From contig NZ_LYVP01000009.1 of assembly GCF_001984065.1 (NCBI RefSeq), forward strand, positions 1 through 64,000: a stretch of DNA of 64,000 bases. Direction: 5' to 3'. The notes under the pieces are model-generated. The model saw only the letters and a list, made by a program, of their open reading frames with translations, searched no databases and was not told the origin of the DNA. Of the stretch, positions 56,704 through 64,000 are shown one piece after another. The translations under genes and the position numbers were made by a program. Position 1 is the first letter of the stretch; each line of letters starts with the position of its first letter. This DNA is from Pseudomonas sp. KK4 (lineage in GTDB: Bacteria > Pseudomonadota > Gammaproteobacteria > Pseudomonadales > Pseudomonadaceae).

Positions 56704-57606
56704 ATGGAATTGCGTCACTTGCGCTACTTCATCGCGGTTGCCGAAGAACTGCATTTTGGCCGCGCCGCACAGGTATTGGGCATTTCTCAGCCACCCCTGA
56801 GCCAACAGATACAGGCGCTGGAACAAGAGGTCGGTGCGCGCCTGTTCGAACGTACCAATCGTCGGGTCGAGTTGAGCGAAGCCGGTCGACTGTTCCTTGA
56901 AGAGGCGCGGTTGGTGCTCGCCCAGGTCGACAAAGCCGCGGATGTCGCCCGACGGGCGCAACTGGGTGAGTTGGGTGAACTGAAAATCGGCTTCACGTCG
57001 TCGGCGCCGTTCAACTCAACGATTCCACAGGCGATTTTCTCGTTCCGTCAGCGTTTCCCGGCGGTGCATTTGAATTTGCGTGAAATGAGCAGCACCCAGG
57101 TGGCTGAGGCGTTGATGGACGAATCCATCGAAGTCGGCATCATGCGGCCCCTGGTGCTGCCCGATTCGCTCAGTGTGGTCGAGTTGATGCGCGAGCCCCT
57201 GGTTGCCGTGCTCAGCGCCAAGCACCCATTGGTCCAGGACAGTGAAGAGGGGTTGTTCCTGTCAGCCCTGGCGTTGGAACCCTTCGTCTTTTTTCCCCGC
57301 AGTTATGGCAGCGGTCTATACGCACAACTGCTCAGCCTGGCCCGCGACGCCGGCTTCAGCCCGCACTTCGCCCAAGAGGCCGGCGAAGCGATGACCATCA
57401 TCGGCCTGGTGGCGGCTGGGCTCGGCGTCTCGGTGCTCCCGGCGTCCTATCAGCGGATGCGCATCGACGGCGTGGTCTATCGTCCATTGCTCGACCCGGC
57501 CGCGGTGTCATCAGTGTGGCTGGTACAACGCAAAGACCAGAAATCGCCGATGGCCAGGGCCTTTGTGGAGTTGTTGACGAGGAAGGTTGAGCCGCTGGGA
57601 CCGTGA
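56704..57606 (+). CDS. LysR-family transcriptional regulator
   Basis: A 300-aa regulator with an N-terminal winged helix-turn-helix (about 1-60, LRYFIAVAEELHFGRAAQVLGISQPPLSQQIQALEQEVG) and a two-lobed periplasmic-binding-type effector domain. It is divergent from the MFS gene, as in ynfL/ynfM, and probably controls it. The inducer cannot be read from the sequence. Confidence 0.9.
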   Translation: MELRHLRYFIAVAEELHFGRAAQVLGISQPPLSQQIQALEQEVGARLFERTNRRVELSEAGRLFLEEARLVLAQVDKAADVARRAQLGELGELKIGFTSSAPFNSTIPQAIFSFRQRFPAVHLNLREMSSTQVAEALMDESIEVGIMRPLVLPDSLSVVELMREPLVAVLSAKHPLVQDSEEGLFLSALALEPFVFFPRSYGSGLYAQLLSLARDAGFSPHFAQEAGEAMTIIGLVAAGLGVSVLPASYQRMRIDGVVYRPLLDPAAVSSVWLVQRKDQKSPMARAFVELLTRKVEPLGP

Positions 57607-57620
57607 CGGCTATGCCGTCG

Positions 57621-57712
57621 ATCGCGAGCAGGCTCGCTCCCACAGGTAGCGTGACATGAACACGGTCTGCGCCACGCCGTTGAACCACTGTGGGAGCGAG
57701 CCTGCTCGCGAT
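57621..57712. repeat. REP palindrome, reversed arm order
   Basis: TCGCGAGCAGGCTCGCTCCC at 57621 is mirrored by GGGAGCGAGCCTGCTCGCGA ending at 57711. The conserved CACAG ends face inward here, whereas in most other pairs of the window CTGTGGGAG faces outward. It lies between the convergent LysR and apeR-like genes. Confidence 0.88.
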
Positions 57713-57756
57713 GGACCGAAAAACGCCGCGATTACCGAGGCGAACCGAGTCCTCGT

Positions 57757-58983
57757 TTACACCCAGCGCTTGAAAATCAGCGACGTATTGACCCCGCCAA
57801 ACGCAAAGTTGTTGTTCATCACGTACCGGTTGCTCATCTGTCGGAACTCGCCGCGCAGGTAGTCGAGTTTGCCGCAGTTCGGGTCGACATGGTCGAGGTT
57901 GAGGGTGTGGACGTAGAGGTCGCGGTTGAGCATTTCGATGCTGAACCAGGACTCCAGCGCACCGCAGGCGCCGAGGGTGTGGCCCAGGTAGCTTTTCTGC
58001 GAACTGATGGGCATGTGTTCGCCGAACAGGCTGCTGGTGGCCAGGGTTTCGGCGATGTCGCCTTGCTCGGTGGCGGTGCCATGGCCGTTGACGTAGCCGA
58101 TGTCGGACGGCTGAAGGCCTGCGTCTTCCAGTGCCAGTTCCATCGCGCGGCGCATGGTGATTTGTTCGGGGCGGGTGGTGTGCTGGCCGTCGGCGTTGCT
58201 GCCAAAGCCGACGATTTCGGCGTGTATGTGCGCGCCGCGTGCCAGGGCATGTTCCAGTTCTTCGAGCACCAGCATGCCGCCGCCTTCACCGATCACCAGG
58301 CCGTCGCGCCCGGTGTCGTAAGGGCGGGGCGACAAATGTGGCGTGTCGTTTTTCAGGCTGGTGGCATACAGCGCGTCGAAGACCATGGCTTCGGTCGGGC
58401 ACAGCTCTTCGGCGCCGCCGGCGAGCATCAGCGGCAGGCGGCCGAACTTGATTGCCTCGTAGGCGTAGCCGATGCCCTGGCTGCCGCTGGTGCAGGCGCT
58501 GGAGGTCGGGATCAAGCGGCCGGTCAGGCCGAAGAAGATGCTGATATTGGCCGCCGTGGTGTGCGGCATCATGCGCACGTAGGAGTTGGCGTTCAGGCCT
58601 TCGGCCACCGAGTTGAGCAGCATGTTGCCGAAAGCCTTGATCTCGTCGGTGCTGCCGGTGGACGAACCGCAGGCCACACCCATGCGCCCGTCCTTGATCG
58701 ATTCGTCACCCAGCAACCCGGCATCGGCCAGCGCCTGTTCCGCCGCGCCAACGGCCAACCGCGAGACCCGGCCCATGCTGCGCAGTTGTTTGCGGGTCCA
58801 GTGGCTCGGCACCTTGAAATCATCGATGGGCCCGGCCAAACGGGTGTTGAGTTCGGTGAAGCGATCCCACTCGTCCATGCGCCGGATGCCGCTGCGGTTG
58901 GCCGCAAAATGGCCGGCGATGGTCTCCCAATCGTTGCCCAGTGAGGTGATGCCGGCCATGCCGGTGACGACGACACGCTTCAT
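57757..58983 (-). CDS. apeR: Beta-ketoacyl-ACP synthase (ApeR-like)
   Basis: A FabF-type ketosynthase of 408 aa with the full triad: Cys164 in SACTSGS, His301 in NGHGTATEQGD and His335 in LGHTLGA. It is the last of a run KS-DH-KR-KS that matches the apeO-P-Q-R order of aryl polyene clusters. It probably helps start or extend polyene chains on a carrier protein. Its ATG overlaps the KR gene by 1 nt (TGATG). The symbol is by order and family. Confidence 0.88.
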   Translation of the reverse strand: MKRVVVTGMAGITSLGNDWETIAGHFAANRSGIRRMDEWDRFTELNTRLAGPIDDFKVPSHWTRKQLRSMGRVSRLAVGAAEQALADAGLLGDESIKDGRMGVACGSSTGSTDEIKAFGNMLLNSVAEGLNANSYVRMMPHTTAANISIFFGLTGRLIPTSSACTSGSQGIGYAYEAIKFGRLPLMLAGGAEELCPTEAMVFDALYATSLKNDTPHLSPRPYDTGRDGLVIGEGGGMLVLEELEHALARGAHIHAEIVGFGSNADGQHTTRPEQITMRRAMELALEDAGLQPSDIGYVNGHGTATEQGDIAETLATSSLFGEHMPISSQKSYLGHTLGACGALESWFSIEMLNRDLYVHTLNLDHVDPNCGKLDYLRGEFRQMSNRYVMNNNFAFGGVNTSLIFKRWV

Positions 58984-59711
58984 CAGCACAGGCCTCCGTT
59001 GACGGCCAGAACCTGCCGGGTGATGTACGAGGCTTCCGCCGACATCAGGAAATTCACCGCGCCGGCCACCTCTTCGGGGGTGCCCATGCGTTGTGCGGGA
59101 ATCATTTTCATCAGTTCTTCCACCGGCACGTTTTCGTCGAGCATCGCCGTGTCGATCAGGCCGGGGGCGACACAGTTGACAGTAATCTTGCGCTTGGCCA
59201 GTTCGACCGCCAAGGCCTTCGCCGCGCCGATCAACCCGGCCTTCGAGGCGCTGTAGTTGACCTGGCCGCGGTTGCCGATCAGCCCGGACACCGACGTGAT
59301 GCAGACAATTCGCCCGGCGGCCCGACGACGGATCATCGGCATCATCACCGGGTGCAGCACGTTGTAGAAACCGTCGAGGTTGGTGCGCATCACCACATCC
59401 CAATCATCCTCGCTCAGCGCTGGAAAAGCACCGTCACGGGTCAGGCCGGCGTTGAGCACCACGCCGTAATAGGCGCCGTGAGCTTCCACATCGGCTTCAA
59501 GCGCGCTTTTACAGGCAGCGCGGTCAGACACGTCGAATTGCAGGACCCGCGCCGTGCGGCCCAGGGCTTCGATTTCAGCCTGCACCGCGACAGCGTCCGC
59601 CAGGCCGCTGCGGCAATGCAGCACGATGTCGTGCCCGGCCTGAGCCAGGCGCAGGGCGATGGCGCGGCCGATGCCACGGCTGGAACCGGTGACCAGTACG
59701 GATTCAGTCAT
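58983..59711 (-). CDS. apeQ: 3-ketoacyl-ACP reductase (ApeQ-like)
   Basis: A FabG-type short-chain dehydrogenase of 242 aa. The NADPH motif GSSRGIG (9-15), NAG in VVLNAGLT, and catalytic Ser139, Tyr152 and Lys156 (YSASK) are intact. It should reduce the beta-keto group during polyene elongation. It overlaps the dehydratase gene by 4 nt and apeR by 1 nt. Confidence 0.9.
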   Translation of the reverse strand: MTESVLVTGSSRGIGRAIALRLAQAGHDIVLHCRSGLADAVAVQAEIEALGRTARVLQFDVSDRAACKSALEADVEAHGAYYGVVLNAGLTRDGAFPALSEDDWDVVMRTNLDGFYNVLHPVMMPMIRRRAAGRIVCITSVSGLIGNRGQVNYSASKAGLIGAAKALAVELAKRKITVNCVAPGLIDTAMLDENVPVEELMKMIPAQRMGTPEEVAGAVNFLMSAEASYITRQVLAVNGGLC

Positions 59712-60169
59712 GACTGGACTCCTGGGGTTTCATCAAGATATTGGGCCGGCCGAGGCGGGCGGTACACATTCAGACGGGCGGTGGCGTGAATGCCGGGGGC
59801 GTGGATATGGCATTCGAAAACGCCCATGCCGTTGTCATCTTCCAGCGAGCGCAGGCCGTGGATGGTCAGCTCGGTGCCGGCTGGAAAACTTTCGACGTTG
59901 CATTCGAACTTGCGGCTGCCCAACAGGAAACCCAGCTCCACCGCATCGCCGCGCTGGCGCGCATGGCAACCGGCAAACGCTGCGACGCTCTGGGCCATCA
60001 GTTCGATGCCGACCCAGGCCGGCAGGCTGCCATCGGGGCGATTGAACAGCCCGTCGGGCTTGACCCTGAGTTGGGTGTGAATCTGCTCGTCATCGAACGT
60101 CAGGATCCGGTCGATCAGGATCATGTCGCCGGCGTGGGGCAGCAGTTCGGCGAGCGGCCAGTCAATCAT
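59708..60169 (-). CDS. apeP: Hotdog-fold 3-hydroxyacyl-ACP dehydratase (ApeP-like)
   Basis: A 153-aa single-hotdog protein with LLPHAGDM (His12) and the helix motif WVGIELMAQSVAA (Glu56), the expected acid/base pair of this dehydratase family. It would introduce the conjugated double bonds. It overlaps its neighbours by 4 nt on both sides. Confidence 0.87.
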   Translation of the reverse strand: MIDWPLAELLPHAGDMILIDRILTFDDEQIHTQLRVKPDGLFNRPDGSLPAWVGIELMAQSVAAFAGCHARQRGDAVELGFLLGSRKFECNVESFPAGTELTIHGLRSLEDDNGMGVFECHIHAPGIHATARLNVYRPPRPAQYLDETPGVQS

Positions 60170-61362
60170 GGGGCGTCTCCGATAATCAGGCTGACGTTGT
60201 TGCCACCGAAAGCGAAGGAATTGCTCATCAGGTAGCGGGGACCAGTGGACGCCAGGCGAGTGGCCGGGGTCACCCAGTTCAGCGCGGGCAACTCGGGGTC
60301 CGGCTGGGCGTCCCAGACATGCGGTGGCAAGGCGTGTTCGCGATTGTCGGCGCTCAGGCTCAACCAGCAGAACGCCGCTTCCAGTGCTCCCGCCGCGCCA
60401 AGGGTGTGGCCGGTCATGGGTTTGGTCGACGAGCAGGGCACGCCATTGGGGAACAGCGTATGCACCGCCAGGCTTTCCATGGCGTCGTTGTGTTGCGTGG
60501 CGGTGCCGTGCAGGTTCAGGTAGCTGATCTGTTGCGGTTGCAGCCCGGCGCGGCTCAGGGCTTTGCCCATGGCTTGCAAGGCACCGCGACCGCTCGGCTC
60601 CGGCGCGGAAATGTGATGCGCATCGGAACTGGCGCCGCTGCCGAGCAGGGCTATCGACCGGTTGCCGTCAACCTGCCTGCTCATCGAAAACAGCACCGCC
60701 GCTTCGCCGATGTTGATGCCGTTGCGGTTCACCGAGAACGGGTTGCAGCGTTGATCGCTGACAGCTTCCAGCGAAGAAAATCCATTGAGGGTCAGTTTGC
60801 ACAGGCTGTCGACGCCGCCACACAACACCACGTCGCAGACGCCAAGGTCGAGCAAGCGTTGGGCGCTCATCAGGGCCCGGGCGCTGGAGGTGCAGGCCGT
60901 GGAAATCACATAGGCCGGGCCGCTCAGTTGCAGCCATTCGGCGAGGAAATTGGCAGGCGCACTCAGCTCCTGTTGCTGGTAGTCGTACTCGGCCGGAAAT
61001 TGGCCGTCACGCAGGTAATCCGCCAGGCCCCGGCTGGCTTCATCGATGCCCGAGGTGCTGGTGCCGAGCACAACGCCGACTCGGTCGCGACCGTAAGTCT
61101 CGATGGCTTGATCGATGTCCTGGCGAATTTGCAGGGCGGCTTCCAGCAGCAAGCGATTGTTGCGCGTGTCGTGCCGGGACAGCTCCGCAGGAATGGCCGC
61201 CAGTTCGCCACGCACCGCACCTACCGGCAAGGCGCGTTCGGGCACCCAGCCGCTTTCGCTGCGCATGCCGGAACAGTCGCCAGCGAACAGATTGCGCGCG
61301 ACTTCGTCCTTGCCACGGCCCAGGGAGCAGATGACCCCGAGGGCGTTCAGGTAGGCGGTCAT
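60166..61362 (-). CDS. apeO: Beta-ketoacyl-ACP synthase (ApeO-like)
   Basis: A second ketosynthase of 398 aa with Cys157 in STACTSSA, His285 in NLHGTATQHND and His319 in MTGHTLGAAG, so it should be active. In characterised aryl polyene systems ApeO works with a chain-length factor (ApeC); no such partner is within this window. It overlaps the lipoprotein and dehydratase genes by 4 nt each. Confidence 0.88.
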   Translation of the reverse strand: MTAYLNALGVICSLGRGKDEVARNLFAGDCSGMRSESGWVPERALPVGAVRGELAAIPAELSRHDTRNNRLLLEAALQIRQDIDQAIETYGRDRVGVVLGTSTSGIDEASRGLADYLRDGQFPAEYDYQQQELSAPANFLAEWLQLSGPAYVISTACTSSARALMSAQRLLDLGVCDVVLCGGVDSLCKLTLNGFSSLEAVSDQRCNPFSVNRNGINIGEAAVLFSMSRQVDGNRSIALLGSGASSDAHHISAPEPSGRGALQAMGKALSRAGLQPQQISYLNLHGTATQHNDAMESLAVHTLFPNGVPCSSTKPMTGHTLGAAGALEAAFCWLSLSADNREHALPPHVWDAQPDPELPALNWVTPATRLASTGPRYLMSNSFAFGGNNVSLIIGDAP

Positions 61363-61967
61363 GGCGTCTCTCCACTCAACGAGGTGACGTGGTATTTCGG
61401 GCCTTTGGGCAGATTCAATTCAAAGTTCATCGGTTGTGCATAACGAATGTCCCAACGCTCGGGAAGCGAGCGCTGCGCACCGTGTTGCCAGGCGGTCGGG
61501 TAGTTGCCGATCAACTCGTCCCTGGGCGTCAGCGCGAACAGCAAGGCGGCGAACAACTCCCGCGCTTGCGGATTGGGCGGCAGCAAGCCGTCGGCCTGCC
61601 ATTGACCATCCTGTAATTTTTGACGGGCCTGGGGAATGCCCAGCAAGTCCATCATCGACCAGCGAATGGCCGGGCCTTCACGCTGGATCACCAGTACCCA
61701 GTCCTGGCGCTGGTCGTCCTGCAGGCGCTCGATGTGCAGTTGCAAGGGCAGCGCCAGCGTCGGTGTCTGCTCGGGCAGTGGCGGGCGGCTGGCGCAGCCA
61801 CTGAGCAGCAGAAAGACAACCAGCAACAGAGCGCAGACGATCCCTGTGGGAGCGGGCTTGCTCGCGAAGACGGCGGCACACTCAACATTGATACCGGCAC
61901 ACCGACCGCTTTCGCGAGCAAGCCCGCTCCCACAGGTCATGCATTGCGTGTGGTTCATGGTGAACAT
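61359..61967 (-). CDS. DUF3261-type lipoprotein with a REP-encoded N-terminal extension
   Basis: A lipoprotein of aryl polyene operons: hydrophobic core ALLLVVFLLL, lipobox LSGC, then a periplasmic domain with ARQKLQDGQW and LPKGPKYHVTSL. The ATG at 61967 forms a TGATG junction with the methyltransferase and has GAGGG 9 nt upstream. Every in-frame start upstream of the hydrophobic core requires translation through the REP at 61844-61935, giving 202 aa with a roughly 40-residue n-region (SGLARESGRCAG...AVFASKPAPTG). A frame without the 93-nt segment would read MTIVCALLLVV, a normal short signal peptide. The function may be in pigment or lipid transport to the envelope. Confidence 0.78.
   Translation of the reverse strand: MFTMNHTQCMTCGSGLARESGRCAGINVECAAVFASKPAPTGIVCALLLVVFLLLSGCASRPPLPEQTPTLALPLQLHIERLQDDQRQDWVLVIQREGPAIRWSMMDLLGIPQARQKLQDGQWQADGLLPPNPQARELFAALLFALTPRDELIGNYPTAWQHGAQRSLPERWDIRYAQPMNFELNLPKGPKYHVTSLSGETP
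61844..61935. repeat. REP palindrome inside the lipoprotein reading frame
   Basis: CTGTGGGAGCGGGCTTGCTC at 61844 is mirrored by GAGCAAGCCCGCTCCCACAG ending at 61935. It is the only REP of the window that lies in a coding region. All other copies are intergenic. Confidence 0.92.
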
Positions 61968-62692
61968 CACAGAGTACCCTCGAGAGGCTTGCGCGCCACC
62001 ACATTGACCAAGGTCTCTTCGCGCTGGCCAAAGGGTTTCGGCTTGCGCAGGCCGAGGTGTTCCAGCAGCCCGAAATCCGTCGCCCGGCTCCACCACAAAT
62101 AGGGATAGGACACGTTCTGTGGCCCGAATTCGAAACCCTGTTGGCGAATCATTTCCAGATACTGTGCGGCACTTTTCTGCACCTGCATCGGGTGGCGGAA
62201 CAGCCAGCGGATGACCCAGGTATCAATGTAAGCCTCGGTGGATTCGGCGAACAGCAGGTAACCGCCGGGCTTGAGCACGCGGTAGAACTCCGCCAGCGCC
62301 TTGTCCTGTTCCACAAGATGATGAAAGGTCTGGTGACAGAACAACAGGTCGACGCTGGCATCGGCCAGCTGGAGGCTCGCACAGTCGCTACCGATCAATT
62401 CCACCTTCACGCCCTGGTTGACCGCTTCTTCGCGGCAACGGTCCAGGCTCGCCGGGTCGGCGTCCACACCAATCAGGCGTCCCGGCATGAACGCCTGGCG
62501 CAGCAGTTGGAAGGATTTGCCCTGACCGCAACCGGCATCCAGCAACACCGGCTGGCTCGGCGGGGCTTCGCTGAACAGGCTGCGCAAATCGTTGATCGCC
62601 ACCCGCAATACATAGTGCTGCCAGGTACGGCTGCGCAGGAACCACAGACCGAAACGGGTTTCTTCGACGTAGTTGTCACTCGAGTAGCTCAT
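61967..62692 (-). CDS. Class I SAM-dependent methyltransferase
   Basis: A 241-aa methyltransferase with motif I LLDAGCGQG (50-58), acidic GVDADP (75-80), SVDLLFCHQTFHHL and LKPGGYLLFAES. Aryl polyenes often carry a methyl group on the phenyl ring, so it may act on the starter unit, but the substrate is not shown. It overlaps the flavoprotein gene by 4 nt and the lipoprotein gene by 1 nt. Confidence 0.85.
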   Translation of the reverse strand: MSYSSDNYVEETRFGLWFLRSRTWQHYVLRVAINDLRSLFSEAPPSQPVLLDAGCGQGKSFQLLRQAFMPGRLIGVDADPASLDRCREEAVNQGVKVELIGSDCASLQLADASVDLLFCHQTFHHLVEQDKALAEFYRVLKPGGYLLFAESTEAYIDTWVIRWLFRHPMQVQKSAAQYLEMIRQQGFEFGPQNVSYPYLWWSRATDFGLLEHLGLRKPKPFGQREETLVNVVARKPLEGTL

Positions 62693-63936
62693 GTCGCCGT
62701 CCTTGCGCAGAGTTCTGAAATCACCTTCAACCGGCGTTTGGCTTCGCTGACGAACGGGTTGCGTTCGTCCCAGGCGTAACCGGCCAGGATCGAGCTGATC
62801 ATGCGGCGGATATCCGGTGAGCTGCTCTCGTGAAAAATCACGTCCTGGAAGGTCCCGGCGTACCAGCCTTCGACGTAGCAGCGGAACGTATCGACGCCGC
62901 GCTTGAGCGGTTCAGCGAACTCCCGTTGCCAGTCGACCGTTTCGCCCTGCAACTGGCGGTGCAGCACGCCTGCGGCCATGCTCGCCGAACGCATGGCGAT
63001 GGTCACGCCGGAGGAAAACACCGGGTCGAGGAATTCCGCCGCATTGCCCAACAGCGCGAAGCCCGGGCCGTGCAGGGTTTTGACGTTGGCCGAGTAACCG
63101 CCGATGGTCCGCGCCGGCGTATCCCACCGGGCATTGGTCAGCACGCTGCAAAGGCTCGGCGTTTGGGCGATGAACCCACGCAGGCAGGCATCAAGATCAT
63201 CGCTGCGGCCCTCGAAATGTTCCTGTGCCGCCACCACGCCGACCGAGCAGCGGCCGTTGCTGAACGGGATGGTCCAGAACCAGATATCCCGTTGCGTCGG
63301 GTGGGTGGTGACGAGGATCTTGGTGCGGTCGAAATTCGGATGGTCGATAAGGTCTTCGACGTGGGTGAACACCGCCTGACGCACCGGGAAGTTCGACGGT
63401 GCTTCAAGGTCGAGCAAACGCGGCAGGACGCGACCGTAGCCGCTGGCGTCGAGCATGAAGTCCGCCTCGATGCGGTAATCACTGCCGTCCTCGCGACGCA
63501 CGCCCAACTGCGGTTTGTCCCGTGAAATATCAACGCTGACGATGGTTTCGCCATAGCGGATCTCCACCCCTTGCAGCGTGGCCTGATCGGCCAGCAACTG
63601 GTCGAAATCGGCGCGCTGCACCTGGAAGGTGGTCGGCTTGCCGGGGGTGAAGGTGTCACCGAAATCGAAGGTGCTGTAGTGCTCGCCCCAGGCGAATGCG
63701 GCGCCAGTTTTCAATTGAAAACCCGCCGCATTGACCGCCTCGAGCATGCCCGCTTCCTCGACGAAATCCAGGCAATGGGACAACAGGCTTTCACCGATGG
63801 AGAACCTCGGGAAATGCTGGCGCTCGATCACCAGCACGTCGTGGCCCTTGCGCTTGAGCAGCGCGGCGGCGATGGCACCCGAAGGGCCTGCGCCGATGAC
63901 CACGATCTGGCGGCGTTGCGTTTCAACGGTTGGCAT
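62689..63936 (-). CDS. FAD-dependent oxidoreductase with halogenase-type motifs
   Basis: A 415-aa flavoprotein. The FAD motif GAGPSG is at 15-20. GFQLKTGAAFAWG places a Lys (Lys76) where flavin-dependent halogenases have their catalytic Lys, and WFWTIP (219-224) fits the halogenase fingerprint WxWxIP. Family relatives in aryl polyene clusters are annotated as tryptophan halogenase-like or NAD(P)/FAD oxidoreductases, and true halogenation is not proven. AAGGAG lies 5-6 nt before the ATG at 63936. An in-frame ATG about 45 nt further upstream is also possible. Confidence 0.82.
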   Translation of the reverse strand: MPTVETQRRQIVVIGAGPSGAIAAALLKRKGHDVLVIERQHFPRFSIGESLLSHCLDFVEEAGMLEAVNAAGFQLKTGAAFAWGEHYSTFDFGDTFTPGKPTTFQVQRADFDQLLADQATLQGVEIRYGETIVSVDISRDKPQLGVRREDGSDYRIEADFMLDASGYGRVLPRLLDLEAPSNFPVRQAVFTHVEDLIDHPNFDRTKILVTTHPTQRDIWFWTIPFSNGRCSVGVVAAQEHFEGRSDDLDACLRGFIAQTPSLCSVLTNARWDTPARTIGGYSANVKTLHGPGFALLGNAAEFLDPVFSSGVTIAMRSASMAAGVLHRQLQGETVDWQREFAEPLKRGVDTFRCYVEGWYAGTFQDVIFHESSSPDIRRMISSILAGYAWDERNPFVSEAKRRLKVISELCARTAT

Positions 63937-64000
63937 GGGGGCTCCTTGCCGGGGCGGCAGCGTTCAGGGGAATGCGGTGCATGCCGGCCAATGCCGGCAG

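Noticed and set aside
57757..59403. A longer form of the ApeR-like ketosynthase beginning at 59403
   Set aside because: The extra N-terminal part lies within the ketoreductase gene in another frame, and the family begins at MKRVVVTG (58983).
63937..64000. C-terminus of the next aryl polyene gene
   Set aside because: All three minus-strand frames can be read for at least 11 codons and end at different places. The true end of the upstream gene cannot be decided from 64 bases.

Overview
The window is a chromosomal segment of a fluorescent-group Pseudomonas, most likely a P. fluorescens-type species. It carries the mcl-PHA cluster (phaC1-phaZ-phaC2-phaD facing phaI-phaF), the ponA/pilMNOPQ-aroKB-damX-gltBD-hemE block and the ubiEJB / hisIE-tatABC-rsmE block, in an order I recall as conserved in Pseudomonas. 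Many GC-rich Pseudomonas-type REP palindromes lie between genes. No rRNA, tRNA, insertion sequence, phage or CRISPR array is visible.

Layout. 1-6377 (+): tail of an unidentified gene, a REP, pip-dtd, then opgG-opgH (periplasmic glucans) closed by a terminator. 6384-10019 (-): an accessory gene of lower apparent GC coding for a phospholipase C-like domain followed by about ten fibronectin-III-like modules. 10150-18289 (-): an HBM-type chemoreceptor, then rsmE/tatCBA/hisE/hisI and ubiB/ubiJ/ubiE (transcribed right to left). 18445-25905: PHA storage, with granule proteins on + and the polymerase/depolymerase/regulator operon on - behind a sigma54-like promoter. 26023-33736 (-): a DUF971 protein, hslVU with a sigma32-type promoter, an FtsN-like SPOR protein, argS and priA. 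34028-36567 (+): rpmE, a secreted nuclease and malic enzyme. 36681-39122 (-): ponA. 39336-53827 (+): pilMNOPQ, aroK, aroB, a DamX-like protein, gltB and gltD. 54082-55149 (+): hemE. 55319-57606: a divergent MFS exporter / LysR pair. 57757 to the window end (-): seven overlapping genes of an aryl-polyene-type pigment operon, which continues beyond the window.

Most of the window is core metabolism and cell-envelope machinery. The accessory parts are the PLC/FN3 gene and the aryl-polyene operon. The most unusual observations are: (i) the PLC/FN3 protein, whose Shine-Dalgarno lies inside a 7-bp stem-loop; (ii) a REP palindrome that appears to be translated, in frame, at the N-terminus of the operon's lipoprotein; (iii) a flavoprotein in that operon that keeps the residues associated with flavin-dependent halogenases; (iv) an intrinsic terminator that doubles as signal-peptide codons of the nuclease gene behind rpmE.
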